Positions 36,739-57,487 of a stretch of 64,000 nucleotides of DNA are shown here, piece by piece. The DNA is taken from positions 5,087,154 through 5,151,153 of the forward strand of contig NC_052407.1 of assembly GCF_009389715.1 (NCBI RefSeq), written 5' to 3'. Origin of the DNA: Phoenix dactylifera. Its lineage: Eukaryota; Streptophyta; Magnoliopsida; Arecales; Arecaceae. Position numbers and translations under genes: made by a program. Each line of letters starts with the position of its first letter. Positions within the stretch are counted from its first letter, which is position 1. The notes under the pieces were generated by a model, which worked only from the letters and a program-made list of their open reading frames with translations, did not search any database and had not been told where the DNA came from.

Positions 36739-36743
36739 GGTAC
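36739..36743. repeat. Target site duplication GGTAC, right copy
   Basis: Abuts the LTR end CCGTAACA; pairs with 26641-26645. Confidence 0.9.
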
Positions 36744-36767
36744 GATTGTGCTATTACAGAATATCAG

Positions 36768-37175
36768 TATAAGAAAAAAATACTACGCACTTTAACCTCG
36801 GACAAAACCGACCGCGATGATCTTAGATCAGACCGATGTCGACAACCTCGGTATAAACTCAAGCAGTTACTTCGGCCCCAGCCGAGGAGCCAACCGACCG
36901 AGATGAATAGCTCCGTCTTCAACCAAGAAACCAATCAACACGTGCCAACAAAATAGTCTTGACAATCGAATCGTTATGATAGCGACTGGTCGTTGCAACA
37001 GCTCTGCATCTGGAGCATGGTCAGTACCGTATGCCACCCATGTCGAGATCGTACTACTAGCTGCCACCTGATTATTGATGCACGCGACTCAGAAAACAAC
37101 AAAATCAACTCCCCTATAAAGGTCGGTCTGGGGGATCTCAAGTACGCAAAAACACACACACCCTCGAAAGTATCA
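36768..37175 (+). repeat. 5' LTR (truncated) of the decayed Tat-type element
   Basis: Matches 39172-39610 in order but stops soon after the TATA region, so its downstream part is deleted. It begins only about 25 bp from the insertion point of the young 10-kb element. Confidence 0.65.
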
Positions 37176-37269
37176 TGATCCTCTCATGCATGTAGCCGAC
37201 CTCGAGGGCATGCTGAAAAGAACAATGGTTAGTTTCCGAGGTAAGCGACTTAATGAAGATTTATAAGTC

Positions 37270-38692
37270 ATAAGCTTATCCAGATGACCGAGGCGAAGGC
37301 CTTGCTGAAGAACTCGACGAAGTTAAGGGAACGTACGACCTCCTTGTTGGCCCGAAGCTGCAAGGCTCGGACCAACTCCCTCGCCACCTCAGGAGACTCC
37401 AGAGCCGAGTCGGACTCTTGGTCGACCATTCTATGAAGTAAGTCCCAAAGACGTGGGCCAGAACTAAGGGGCCCTCTTCGGCTGGAGCGGACGGGCTTGG
37501 ACCAGACTGAGCCGACACATGGGCCTTAGGGGATGATCAGCGTGGAGGCGTGGTGGCGGTGAAGGGTTATATGAAGACAAGCCCCTTAAGAGGGGCTGAC
37601 TTAATCAGCTTTACAAACTTGACCTTGGGGTTGAGCTCCATAGTCTCTCCCCGAGGTACGAGCACCTTGAGGGAGACTTCAAAAATCGAAGCCTCGGTGG
37701 CAGCCTCGGTGGCAACCTCGGTGGTAGCTTCGGTTTCAAGGGCGAGAAGGACTCCCCCCTCAACCTTTTCCTCTGGAGGGTCTTGTCCTCGGCAACCACA
37801 GCCAACCTCTTCTTCATTTTTCTCCTCGGACGGATCAATGTGAGATCGGTCTTCATGGCAGCGAGAGCTGCAAAATCGAAGACAAGGTTAGAAGAGAATG
37901 TAATGAGATAGAAAGATAGAAAAAGTTCAAAAGAAGCTTACCTTGAGGGTCAGCTGGGCTCAGACTAGCGTTGATCTGCACCTCCTCAGACAACAACTCC
38001 TGCAGGGTAGGAATCTTAGATCAAGATTGTAGAAGCTCATCCAAGGTCCCTCGATTATCACCAGACAACCTCGGGGCCGATTCAAGTCTCTCCGAAGTGT
38101 CTTACATATGGTCTTAAACCCCCATGGTTGCTCAGAGGAAATAAAGAAAAGTCTCCCTTTTTCCATCCGTGGATGGATCGAGTACCTTAGAGTCTTTCCA
38201 AGGAGAAAAATACCACTAGTTGTTGTCCTGAGGATGCCTCTTCAAAGTGAAGCATCCTTGAAAGATAGAAATCGAGGATCGAATATTCCAAAAAAAGCAA
38301 AGAGAAAGAAAGCCAACTAGAACCCGCCAGGAGTTCAGGACCAATTGGGTCGGGATGAGGCTGTAATACCTCATCAGCTAGACAAAAAAGGGGTAGAGAG
38401 AGAGTTTCAACATGGCCCTCAGAGTCTCCTCATATAGGCCGAGCCAAGAAGGATGAGGGTTGGTCACCCGATCATTGGGACCGGCGAGCTCAAAGGTGAA
38501 CTCGGAGAGGGGGGGTATGAAATGCTGAGCTCGAATGAGGTTCATTTTTTCTTTGGTAAGAATGGATATCTCATAATTCGGACTTGACCGGACCTCGGGC
38601 TCAGCCTCACCCAGAGGCGATGGCTGCTGAACCCGAGAAGAGTAGTTGGACGACCAACTCTCCTTCGGGGTGTTAACCTTGGATCCACTCAT
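37270..38692 (-). pseudogene. Antisense ORF of the Tat element ('putative gypsy type transposon' family), degenerate
   Basis: From the ATG at 38692 (MSGSKVNTPKESW) the minus strand reads into LSEFTFELAGPNDRVT and GLYEETLRAMLKLSLYPFF, the conserved start of the plant family named 'putative gypsy type transposon'. A TAG at 38378 interrupts it. The same frame continues LMRYYSLIPTQLVLNSWR, then homology shifts frame (IFQGCFTLKRHPQD, WYFSPW; then RLFFISSEQPWGF). A C-terminal piece (ELVRALQLRANKEVVRSL) is near 37330-37400. Such genes sit antisense between pol and the 3' LTR in Tat elements, as here. Function in the family is unknown. Multiple stops and shifts make this copy dead. Confidence 0.75.
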
Positions 38693-38937
38693 GGTAGAAA
38701 TCATAGAGAAACAAAGAAACAAAAGAGGAAAGCAAAGAAAGGGACAAAGACAAGGGGGAACAAGAAAAGGGGGCCGAGTAGCAAGGGAACAGGTACCCAC
38801 CGAAAATGGAGGAGCATAGAGGATGTCGGTGCTGGAGAAATGGAGATTAGTTGAAGCACCACCCAAAAGCCTAGACACTTGAGCACTTCGGCAAAGGAGC
38901 AAATGAAGCAAGAAGTATAAATTGTAAGAGGGGACCA

Positions 38938-38948
38938 CCTTTATATAG
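38938..38948 (-). promoter_or_regulatory. TATA box of the antisense ORF
   Basis: CTATATAAAGG on the minus strand, about 250 nt before the ATG at 38692. Its place suggests the antisense gene once had its own promoter. Confidence 0.5.
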
Positions 38949-39171
38949 AGGGGTACGGTGCGGGCGATTTACTAGGATCATTGCATTAATGATGCCTCAA
39001 AATAGCCCTGCATTAATGGTGCACAGGACAGTCCGTATTTGGGGACACTTCAAGAATACCAAGCGATACATTTATTACTCCCTAACAAGAGCCGTATCCT
39101 CAATTGAGGTGACGACTTGACTTCCATCGCCGAAACTAGAATATAACTCAGCCTCAAAAGTAGGGGGCAAG

Positions 39172-39773
39172 TGAAAGGAAAAAAATTAGACACTTCGATC
39201 TTGGACCACACCAACCTCGGTATAAACCGAGACAGACAACTTCGACCCCAATCGAGGAGCAAACCGACTGAGGTGAGCAGCTTCGCCTCCAACCAAGGAA
39301 TCGATCAACACGTGCCGACAAGGACTGACAGTCCTGGCAATCGACCGTCGTGACAACGACTGGCGATTTCAAAAGCTCTACATCCAATGCGCGGTCAGTA
39401 CCGTACGCCGCCCATGCGAAGGTCGTACTACTGGCCTCTACCTGACCATTGGTGCACGCCAACCCAAGTAACGACAAAACTAATTTTCCTATATAAAGGG
39501 GCAGTTTGAGGGGCCTCAAATACGCAAGAGCACGCATTATGCGATATCATAACCACACTTTACTGAAATTTTCTCCCTTCTATATTGTTGTCTCCGTATT
39601 CTTAGGCATTGGAGAATCTCCCGCCGAAAACTCTCTTGCAAGAGAACTTGCTGCAGGCCGACCTCAGAGGAAACCAGTGCCTGATACCTCAACCAACCTG
39701 CTCAACTCATCTCTAGCCAATCTCAAGGTCATCCAAGCTACACTCCGACCTCGGTCTAGATTTTACGGCAACA
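39172..39773 (+). repeat. 3' LTR of the decayed Tat-type element
   Basis: Starts TGAAAGGAAAAAAATTAG after a polypurine-like run and ends near TTTTACGGCAACA. It is the longer, better preserved partner of 36768-37175. Confidence 0.7.
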
Positions 39774-40793
39774 CCGCCCATGATATCATGAAATCAAAAT
39801 TTTGTATAAAAATCCATATCATATAAAATAAACAAAAAATCAAAAATTGTCATCCATTAAATAATTAAATAAATACTGATCTAGATTTAAGTTTGTACCG
39901 GCAAGTTTAGAGATTTACGGTATTTCTTTTTACATAAACATGATATGGGGCTCACAATAGATGAAATTTCATAAGAGCAATGAAAAATATAGTTATATAA
40001 AAAAAGTCAAATATTGCATGAACGGGTTTGATTAGCATTTAATTTCCACCAGCTTTTAGCTTTGTTGATTATTGCTAGAGCAGGGGGATCATGCAAAAGT
40101 TGGTCATAGAATAGCATGAGATGTTTTTAGCTTCCGTTCATTCTTGTAAATTTTTAAGTTAACTATTGTTTTATAAAAATTATTTGTTTGTCTCAACTCT
40201 TTTAACAAATCCTTCTACCTAGAAAACATTGATTGATGCAAAATTAGATCTACAACAAATTATTTCTTTGATACATATACTAAAATATCCCTTCAAAATG
40301 TGTGACTTATCATGAAGGAGAGAAACGAAAGATCTACGTCAACAAAGGGTGAAAAATCGTTGATTAGTTTATAAAAATTTAAACATTGAAAAAAAATTAA
40401 CAAAATATATATTTCCAAATATCCAACATGTATCACTTTCGAATTTGCATATATGCATCAAGCATACTAAGTGCTATCATAAATTAATTCTACGACACGT
40501 CGCAAGCTCAACATCAAATCTAATTATCGTAACTTCAATCCAACTGAACCCTATTTCATATCGAGCCAACCATACCAACAAATTGCATTTAACCTATTTC
40601 TTAAGTAATATAGTGATACATGCATCATCACCAAGATTTAAATCATAGATCTTCTCCAATAAAACTTTGGTGTCAACCGATTGAGCTAACATCTGAGCCA
40701 AATTCATTCAGCATACTAAGATGATCAACCATTCAGGATCAGTCAAACGAGTCAAAACTCGTCCCTTCCTAACCAACACCAATTAGCCGCCCC
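39774..40793. other. AT-rich spacer, 3' flank of the dehydrogenase gene
   Basis: No gene seen. It should contain the 3' UTR of the dehydrogenase on the minus strand. Confidence 0.4.
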
Positions 40794-41636
40794 TCACAAC
40801 TTCTTATCCAACCCAAACCTTTTCGCAAAGAACCAGTCTCGGACCCAAGCCGGCGACCAAGCCAGCACCGCAAACAGGCCCGTCATGTGGCCGAACGCGA
40901 TCTCCCTCGGCGGCCTCGGGCTCAGCACTTTCCGCGCCACGTGCCGCGCGAAGATTCCCGCATCCGTCGCCTTCGTCCCCTGCGACGCCCTTGCCCTCTC
41001 TGCGATCGCGGCCTCGAAGCCCTTGTAAAGCCTCCACTCCTGCCTCCCGAGCCGCTCCTCGTTCGCCCGGCCCAGGTTGGACCGGACCGAACCGGGACGC
41101 ACCTTTACGACATGAACCCCGAACGGTCGGAGCTCAACCCGGAGCGCGTCGGACACCGCGTGGACCGCGGCCTTGGACGCGCAGTACGAACCGGCCCACG
41201 GGGTCGGGACCGAACCGACCACGCTCCCCATGTTAACGATCCGGCCGGACCGGCGGGAGGACATGTGAGGGGCCACGGCCTGGACCATACGTAGCTGGCC
41301 TAACGTGTTCACCTCCCATGCACGTCTAATGGCGTCCAGGTTGAGCTCGGCCAACGGCCCCGTGCCGCCGACGCCGGCGTTGTTGACGAGGACGTCGATG
41401 CGGCCGCACGCCGATAGAATTTTGGATGTCGCATGGGCGGCGCTTTGGTCGGAGGTGACGTCGAGCTCGAGGGGTTCGATGGAGTCGGATTGGAGGTCGG
41501 CGAGCTCGGAGAGGCGGCCGGGGAGGTCAGAGGCGAAGACGTAGCAGCCATGGTCGGCGAAGGCCTTGCAGTATTCGTAGCCGATGCCGCCCTTGGCGCA
41601 GCCGGTGATCAGGACTACCTTCTTGTTGTCATCCAT
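40794..41636 (-). CDS. Short-chain dehydrogenase/reductase, classical type, single exon, 280 aa
   Basis: NAD(P)H-dependent oxidoreductase with a Rossmann fold. Cofactor loop TGCAKGGIG (11-19), LDVTS (58-62), NNAG (85-88), active-site N110, S138 and YCASK (Y151, K155) are all present and ordered as in classical SDRs. The GGIG form of the loop and the C-terminal tryptophan-rich hydrophobic stretch (FAVLAWSPAWVRDWFF, about 254-269) resemble plant proteins annotated as NADPH-dependent 1-acyldihydroxyacetone phosphate reductases; the substrate is not proven. Very GC-rich third positions, unlike the AT-rich surroundings. Complete from ATG at 41636 to TGA, with no intron. Confidence 0.92.
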   Translation of the reverse strand: MDDNKKVVLITGCAKGGIGYEYCKAFADHGCYVFASDLPGRLSELADLQSDSIEPLELDVTSDQSAAHATSKILSACGRIDVLVNNAGVGGTGPLAELNLDAIRRAWEVNTLGQLRMVQAVAPHMSSRRSGRIVNMGSVVGSVPTPWAGSYCASKAAVHAVSDALRVELRPFGVHVVKVRPGSVRSNLGRANEERLGRQEWRLYKGFEAAIAERARASQGTKATDAGIFARHVARKVLSPRPPREIAFGHMTGLFAVLAWSPAWVRDWFFAKRFGLDKKL

Positions 41637-41673
41637 CCTTGGTAGGTCGAAGGAGCATTCAGAGTGTTGGTGA

Positions 41674-41680
41674 ATTTATA
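41674..41680 (-). promoter_or_regulatory. Candidate TATA box of the dehydrogenase gene
   Basis: CATATAAATTC on the minus strand, about 38 nt before the ATG. If real, the leader is only about 10 nt, which is unusually short; the true start could lie elsewhere. Confidence 0.35.
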
Positions 41681-41689
41681 TGGAAGGGT

Positions 41690-42850
41690 GAACATAGAAG
41701 TCAGTGGGAGATCCGCCAAGTTATAAATACTATTGTAATCTTAGGTTCATAATTTACGGGATGATGCTGAGAATATGCGCGAGGAGATGCTGAAATTTCT
41801 TGTCACAGATATGCTAACCGGCCGGCTAGGGTCTTGTTTGCTTCCTTTGCGTTAGGTATCATGGAGTTGGGCAAAAATATTTGCTTCGAGTGTGTCACCT
41901 AATCCTACTTGTTGCGACCATCTGCCATGTCTTATGTAGCATCGGATCGTCTACTGACCTTGCTTATATAATATCAACGAATTTCTCCAAAGTTCACCAT
42001 CTTACTGAACCTCATATCGGTCCCACTCTATTATAAAGTTGGTACGTCTGTTATACTATCTAGCTCAGTGTATCGAGTGTTGAAACACTACACATACTAT
42101 GTAAATGTTCAGTACTGATACGACGTAGCAGATATTGGATATCTCTGTCTCTCTCTCAGCATACACGCAAGCACAAGCGCCCCATGATAAATTTATATAT
42201 GAAGGCATGATTCTTCTTGTTCTCAGATCAGTAGAAGCAGCAGTATAACTTATGTGGAATATTGGACACTCAAATCACTTGAATTCCAATGAGTCAACCA
42301 GCAATTCAACATGAACACACATTTTTTCAGCAAAAAGTAAATGCTAGAAATCCAAACATATATAATATCAACGTACACAGAGATTACAGACTAAAACTTC
42401 TCGGCTAAACAATTACCTATAATCGTCGTTGGCAGAAATGAAAAGTTACACAAGGCAAAGATGATAAAACAAAACATAAAAGGGGAAGGAGAGAGAACAA
42501 ACAACACTCCAAAGTCGAATAAGAAGTACTCATTAATCTATATCTCTCCTCAAGGTGGGGGACCTCATGTTGTATGTGAAGTGAGCAAATTATTAGAATG
42601 TGCCCTACCTGCGCCATTTCTTAATTGAATATTAATGTTTTGATAAATCCAATATTAATGGTACTTAATGGTAGTTATTATCCTTTAAAAAAGTGAATAA
42701 TAGGCAATAGCAACTTAACAAAATCGTGGTTGACATGGTAATAATATTTCTTTGGATTCGCAATTATAAGTATTTGTAACAGATATTAAATTTTTGATAT
42801 GGTACGTTTGTCAAATGACAGTCACTACTTTTATTATTACATAACAATGG
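41690..42850. other. Spacer
   Basis: Promoter side of the dehydrogenase gene, then AT-rich DNA. No gene recognised. Confidence 0.4.
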
Positions 42851-42851
42851 C

Positions 42852-43126
<275 letters not shown>

Positions 43127-43950
43127 GACATTAACATAATAGGGAGCTTTGAGACCGTAACAGTACAGTGGCCAATGACTTGTATAACGGCCATTGCCTT
43201 GGAGCATCCTTCTGTCATGCATTGAGCCAGGCTGATCCCCACCTGGCAAGATACTCTGAAGGGGGGGCCATCCTCCTTGAAATCTGAAGCCCATCTTTTC
43301 GTATCAGCTGGAATACCTATATGGAGACATGACCTTGAGCCCTGCTATATTTTCCAGCTTTCATGAAATGGAAAAGATCTATGGATCCTTCAAACAAAAG
43401 CCAGAGTTGGTCAATGGAGGAGCGAGGTGGAGGTTACATGGAGATTCACCGAGCAGGACCTAAGAGAGACTGCTGGGTGCAACCTTCTCTGAGGATTACA
43501 AGAAGAAGAACACCCCGGACTCCCAGTGCTATCAAATCCACATCCTATTGGGCAGACATCTTGGTAGGACCTGGTTTGGTCAAATGAACAATGATCTCTG
43601 GTGGAAGGAGGAGGAAAAGACAAGCACATCTGTCCCTTCTTAACCTGAAGCGATACGTGGCATTCTTAGTACCGAGATGATATTGGGCTCATATGGACAC
43701 ACAAGGGCCACAGGTCTCTCAGATGGACACACAAGGGCCACAGGCCTACAAGTGTGACTGGACAACTCATGGAGCACCCTCTTGTATGCATGTCGAAGTC
43801 TAGATACTATGTCTTCGGCAAAAAAAAAAAAAAAAGTCTCGATACCATGTTGAAACATGACTGTCAGCTGCTCACTGAAAGGGTGGAAGGTATCCATCCA
43901 CTGATCTATCTGTCAGCTGCTCACTGCAAGAGTGGAAGGTATCTATCCCA

Positions 43951-43954
<4 letters not shown>

Positions 43955-43990
<36 letters not shown>
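43955..43990. repeat. (CT)n microsatellite
   Basis: 36 bp of CT dinucleotides. Confidence 0.9.
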
Positions 43991-43999
<9 letters not shown>

Positions 44000-45277
44000 T
44001 CCCCTCCATGTTCAGAACCGAAATAGAGGCAAAGGGAAGGAGGATGCAGAAAGATTTTCAAATATGTTGACAAAAAGCACTTCAAGTTCCAAAGTTTGAT
44101 CTCATGCTTTTGTTAGGTCCAAGGGTTAGATATGTTTTATGTGGATGAAGTCTTAAAGATCAACATGACCATTATATAGAGGTAAAGCAGCATGGAACCT
44201 AAAATTTGTGGTCGCATGCTCAGCGAGGTAGGAGCACGAGCCATGGAGCACCATAAATAAGAAGTTAAGAACTGCATGGTTGCTTGAGCATTAGAGAAAC
44301 ACATTAGTTGCTGCATTAATTCTAAACTGCTATTGATACAGATACAATCGTTAAGTACTAGATATTGGACACATGCAATGCACTATAAATTAGAGAGAGA
44401 ACACTGAGAGCAGTGTCTGGACAACTGTTATAAGACAGACAATATTGTTAGAAGAGAGCAAAAGATCCATTCAAAATTCGAAATCTTTTAGGTGCAATGT
44501 AAAACTTGAAAAGAAAGCAAGTTTCCTTGTTGCGAAAAAAGAAAACAGTCTTAATCTAATGAAGAATCAAGATGTTATATTACATCTCTTGTTCTCCTTA
44601 TATAACTCATTATAATGGAATAGCAATCATATAACAATATCATCTAAATTCTTGTTATTAATATAGATCATGCAATGAGAGGCCTTTGAGTGTTACTGGC
44701 GGTCGTTGCAGCCTTATGATAGCCATAATTTTATATCTCGGCCAGCATGTTTATGACATGATAACCTTCTTGTAAGAAAGTTATATGCTGAGGCGTCAAA
44801 CCCCGCTCTCGATACTGATTTGAAAAAAAAGTGAAATTTTTTTGAAAAAAAAAAATGACATGAATGATCTAAATTACTTATTGGAATGAGACATAACTCA
44901 CTCTTAGCCCTTCTGCTTTGACCAACCCTAATTCCCACAGTGAACCCCTAAGATAGCCGAGTAACCGTTCTATATACGAAGTGACATGGTACATGTAAGA
45001 GGAAAGGATTAAAAGAGGAAAAGCATAAGCCCCCGTTCCATCCAAACTCCTGCCAAATGTACAGTCCACAGTAATAGTAGTGCATTTAAATGCTGGTTCC
45101 TGTCCTTCGCGGGGGAATGAATCACAGGATCCAAACAAAATCCAAGCAGGATACCAAACAAAGAGTGCAAAGTGCCCAAAAGGAAAGGGAGCAAAGGACT
45201 TTTTTAGATAGCAACTTAACAAGAGCTACAACAGCTTTGGTGAAAATGGAAGCATATCAAAAGTCAATGACGGGGAG

Positions 45278-45309
<32 letters not shown>

Positions 45310-45311
45310 AG
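45278..45311. repeat. (GATA)n/(GA)n microsatellite
   Basis: Four GATA units leading into a GA run. Confidence 0.85.
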
Positions 45312-46820
45312 GAGGCCAGAAGCTAGCTCACATGACACTCCCACCTTCCTCCTACATCCCATATTAAAGTCCCCATTAAAGCTTCTTCTCCTCCCCTCTG
45401 CCTCCCCTGCCAATTCCCCATGTCTCTTTGTGCTTTACCTCCTTGGCCCCTCCCTCGATTTGCCTCTATTTATGAGAGGTCAACATCTAAGAGCAATGTG
45501 CCATAGTCCAAATCAGCTTAGATGCACTCCACGACAGCTTTATCTTAAAAAAAGAAAAAAAAATAGAAAATTAGACACTTTTGTTCACCTCATAATCCAG
45601 GCCTTGGTTCCCCTCTTGGGAGCTTTCCGGTGTTGTGTTAGGAAAAAGGGGGCAAGGTCGGATCTAGGAAGAAGCGCACTAGATCTCCAAACCAACATGT
45701 AAGGTGGTGGTTGGGGTTAGAGGAGAAGGGTAGGAGTAGTAGACCCTAGCAAGAAGAGAGGCATTAAATATCAGATTACAAACATAGCCAAGCCTAAGAA
45801 CCTAATTTTGGAAACCTCTACATCAATCTATGGGTGGTGGGGTTCACCCCAAAGTTCAATAATGTGTGAGCTTCCACATTCCCTCCGTTCCCCCTCTGTC
45901 GTTTGTGATTAAAGAAGCATGGGAAGAAAGAGACAACCTTCAATGCAAAAGTTGGCTTTAGGGCACTGCTGCAAGGCTGAAAAGAACTTATTTGCTTTCC
46001 ACTTTTACTTTTCTATTTACCTTGTTTCCATTTGAAATCAGAGGAGGGTCATTTTGCTCGCTGCAATGTGGCTTGCTTTGGGGGTAGGAGATTATTCTGG
46101 GTGGGATGTTGTGTCACTGTTAAGTAGGGCCATTCAGATATATTTGCAGACTGATCATTTTCCACATGGTTCTAATGGAGGGAGGCTCTCATCCTGTTCA
46201 TCTAGTTTGTTCTTTTTGACAAATATTGAATATAAATAATATTTTTTTTTGCCGTAATTATTGGATCAGAACAAAATAACCATCGTTTGTTATATGATTG
46301 TAATCGATATGATCACAATAATTTTTTTATCTTAAAAATGAAATGATTTTATGGATATAGCTATCGAACAGAAAAATTTTACTAAAGCTTCATATATCCT
46401 TATAAAAAATAATAATAATAACAGTCGAATAATTTATCTTGACGCTTTCATAAGGAGATTTTTTTTTTATTTTTTCGTAGAAAGAGAAAACTAATATTTG
46501 AATGAGCTACAATTCACGTCGCCGAATGGAAACGTCTAGTCTTGTCACGAGTAAAAAACTACAAGCAGAAAACTTATGCTCTTGTTTGGCGGGGAGTTCC
46601 TTTGCAAACTGCAGGCTTATATGTTGATATTTGATTAGATGTCTATTAAATAATACTTTGTGCATTGATTCTAGTTTTTTATTATATTTTAATTTTAATT
46701 TTGTAGAATATATCAATACTAGAACGGGGTGATCCTTTTGATTTATTATATGCATGTATATAAAAATTCATTCTCATAGGACCAAAATTTTTTAAGAAAG
46801 TTTTTCAAATATCATTTGAA

Positions 46821-46824
<4 letters not shown>

Positions 46825-46861
<37 letters not shown>
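46825..46861. repeat. (AG)n microsatellite
   Basis: 37 bp of AG dinucleotides. Confidence 0.9.
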
Positions 46862-46864
<3 letters not shown>

Positions 46865-47239
46865 AAAGTCGCATTAAGGACCTTAAAAAAAAGACCATAT
46901 TATAGTGGAGGATGTCCAGGACCCAAGGCAAGAACAGAGAAATGGAAAATCTTGGTAGCCTGGCTTGAGATCCCAAAACATAAGATGCCAAAGGGTATAT
47001 TTATGAATTGGCTTTGAAGAATTGGATTATGTGATGACATTGTAAGGATTTTAAAAAGGCTTACCTTCTTAGGGGGAAAAAAAAAGTCTTCCTAAGCTTT
47101 TGCAAATTGGCTAACGTGAAAGAGAATATAATATTAGATATCAAGAGGTGAAAATGGAAGGATATCGGCAGGAAAATTGGAAATTTTTCAAAAATAAATG
47201 TTTGTGTGTACTATTAGAGAGATATGAAGGGGTGCAGGT

Positions 47240-47523
47240 TGTAAGAAAATATAAAATATGTAAATAAATCTACTTCATCCTATAAGCTTAAGTTTTGGGG
47301 ACAAATGGTGATTTTAATATGGTATCAAAGCAGAGATCCTGAGTTCGAATCCTGTCTTCGCACTCTTTAACCCCATTATTAAAAAAAAATTTACATGTTG
47401 GGCTCGCCCATTAAAGAAAAGTCTGGCCCACATGTGAGGGGAGTGTAAGAAAATATAAAATATGTAAATAAATCTACCTCATCCTATAAGCTTAAGCTTT
47501 TAGAAAAAGTGGTGATTTAAACA
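47240..47523 (+). mobile_element. Complete TRIM element, 284 bp, 80-bp LTRs, CAGGT duplication
   Basis: Two direct 80-bp terminal repeats, 47240-47319 and 47444-47523, both starting TGTAAGAAAATATAAAATAT and differing at about 10 positions. The 3' copy ends TTTAAACA; the 5' copy ends TTAATA (final CA changed to TA). Directly after the 5' LTR is TGGTATCAAAGC at 47320, one base off the initiator tRNA-Met primer site; GTGAGGGGAG (47434-47443) before the 3' LTR is the polypurine tract. A perfect target duplication CAGGT flanks it (47235-47239, 47524-47528). No coding capacity; it must be mobilised by enzymes of another element. Confidence 0.92.
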
Positions 47524-47609
47524 CAGGTGCCTTGGAATTTGCCACCTATTTGTTGGCTCAAGATTAATACAAAAGATAGCTATGTAGATAGGATTTCATT
47601 AAAGCATGT

Positions 47610-48021
47610 ATAAATGGTGTAATCAGGGACTCTAATGGAAAGCCATTACAATTCTCTGGATTAAGATTCTTAATTATTTCTCCTGCTGCGGAAGCTCAAG
47701 CAACAATATTAGGCTGGGATTAGTGAGTTACTATGGGATTCAGGTGGAAGCGGATCGTTTGGCTTTTATAAGGATGATAAATGGTGAATCCAGGGTACCT
47801 TAAAGATTTAGTTGAATACATCAAGCAGTTAAATAGTGATTTTTTCACTCAGGTTTGGAGAAGCAAACCAAGTTGTTAATTGGCTAGCAAGACATGGAAT
47901 GGAGGAGAATTTGACGGAATGTATGTTTGATTTTGGGACTGTACGAGAGGTATTCCTCTTGAGCTGCGTTCCTATGTTAAGAGTTGATGGTATTCATGTA
48001 GTATTTGAAAAAATTCGATGA
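47610..48021 (+). pseudogene. RNase H (RVT_3-type) domain fragment, probably from a LINE
   Basis: The plus strand reads GVIRDSNGKPLQFSGLRF then SPAAEAQATILGWD and a stop near 47720, matching the first strands and Glu-bearing helix of the RNase H domain found at the end of plant LINE polyproteins. A later frame (47860 on) gives FGEANQVVNWLARHGMEEN, the usual final motif of that domain. The middle part is too worn to follow. No upstream RT. Confidence 0.5.
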
Positions 48022-57304
<9,283 letters not shown>

Positions 57305-57487
57305 TTTCAAACCATGGTTTAAAATACCGGTCTAAGTACCCCTAGAAGTACCATGTTGGTACAATTCAGTATAGGTAAATTTGGCATACCGACACTCGAT
57401 ACACGCCATACCAAGTAACGAGTCAGTATTGTTACAGTACATCCAGTACGGGATGTTACATACCCGTATGATGAGCCATGTTTCAAG
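57305..57487. mobile_element. MITE-like repeat with imperfect inverted ends
   Basis: The left end TTTCAAACCATGGTTTAAAA and the reverse complement of the right end (TTGAAACATGGCTCATCATA) align imperfectly over about 25 bp. The interior is built from TACCG/GGTAC-type words (AATACCGG, GGCATACCGAC, CAGTACGGGA). About 185 bp, no coding capacity. Target duplication not resolved. Confidence 0.45.

Larger units (their letters stand above)
36768..39773 (+). mobile_element. Decayed Tat-type element, internally deleted
   Basis: Two diverged direct repeats (36768-37175 and 39172-39773) share long blocks: AACCTCGGTATAAAC, CAACACGTGCC, GGTCAGTACCGTA, GGTCGTACTAC. Each has a plus-strand TATA (CCTATAAAGG at about 37113; CCTATATAAAGG at about 39490), so the element reads on plus. 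A polypurine-like AGTAGGGGGCAAG abuts the second LTR. No gag or pol remains; the interior holds only the antisense gene remnant. Ends approximate; no target duplication identified. Confidence 0.75.
43127..47234. other. Gene-poor spacer with short direct duplications
   Basis: No gene recognised. Two local duplications: ATGGACACACAAGGGCCACAGG twice at 43694-43746, and a block of about 50 bp starting TGTCAGCTGCTCACTG twice at 43862-43950. Confidence 0.45.

Noticed and set aside
47320..47360. A tRNA gene, because of GAGTTCGAATCC near the primer site
   Set aside because: The B-box-like word is inside the TRIM interior; no acceptor stem or cloverleaf around it.
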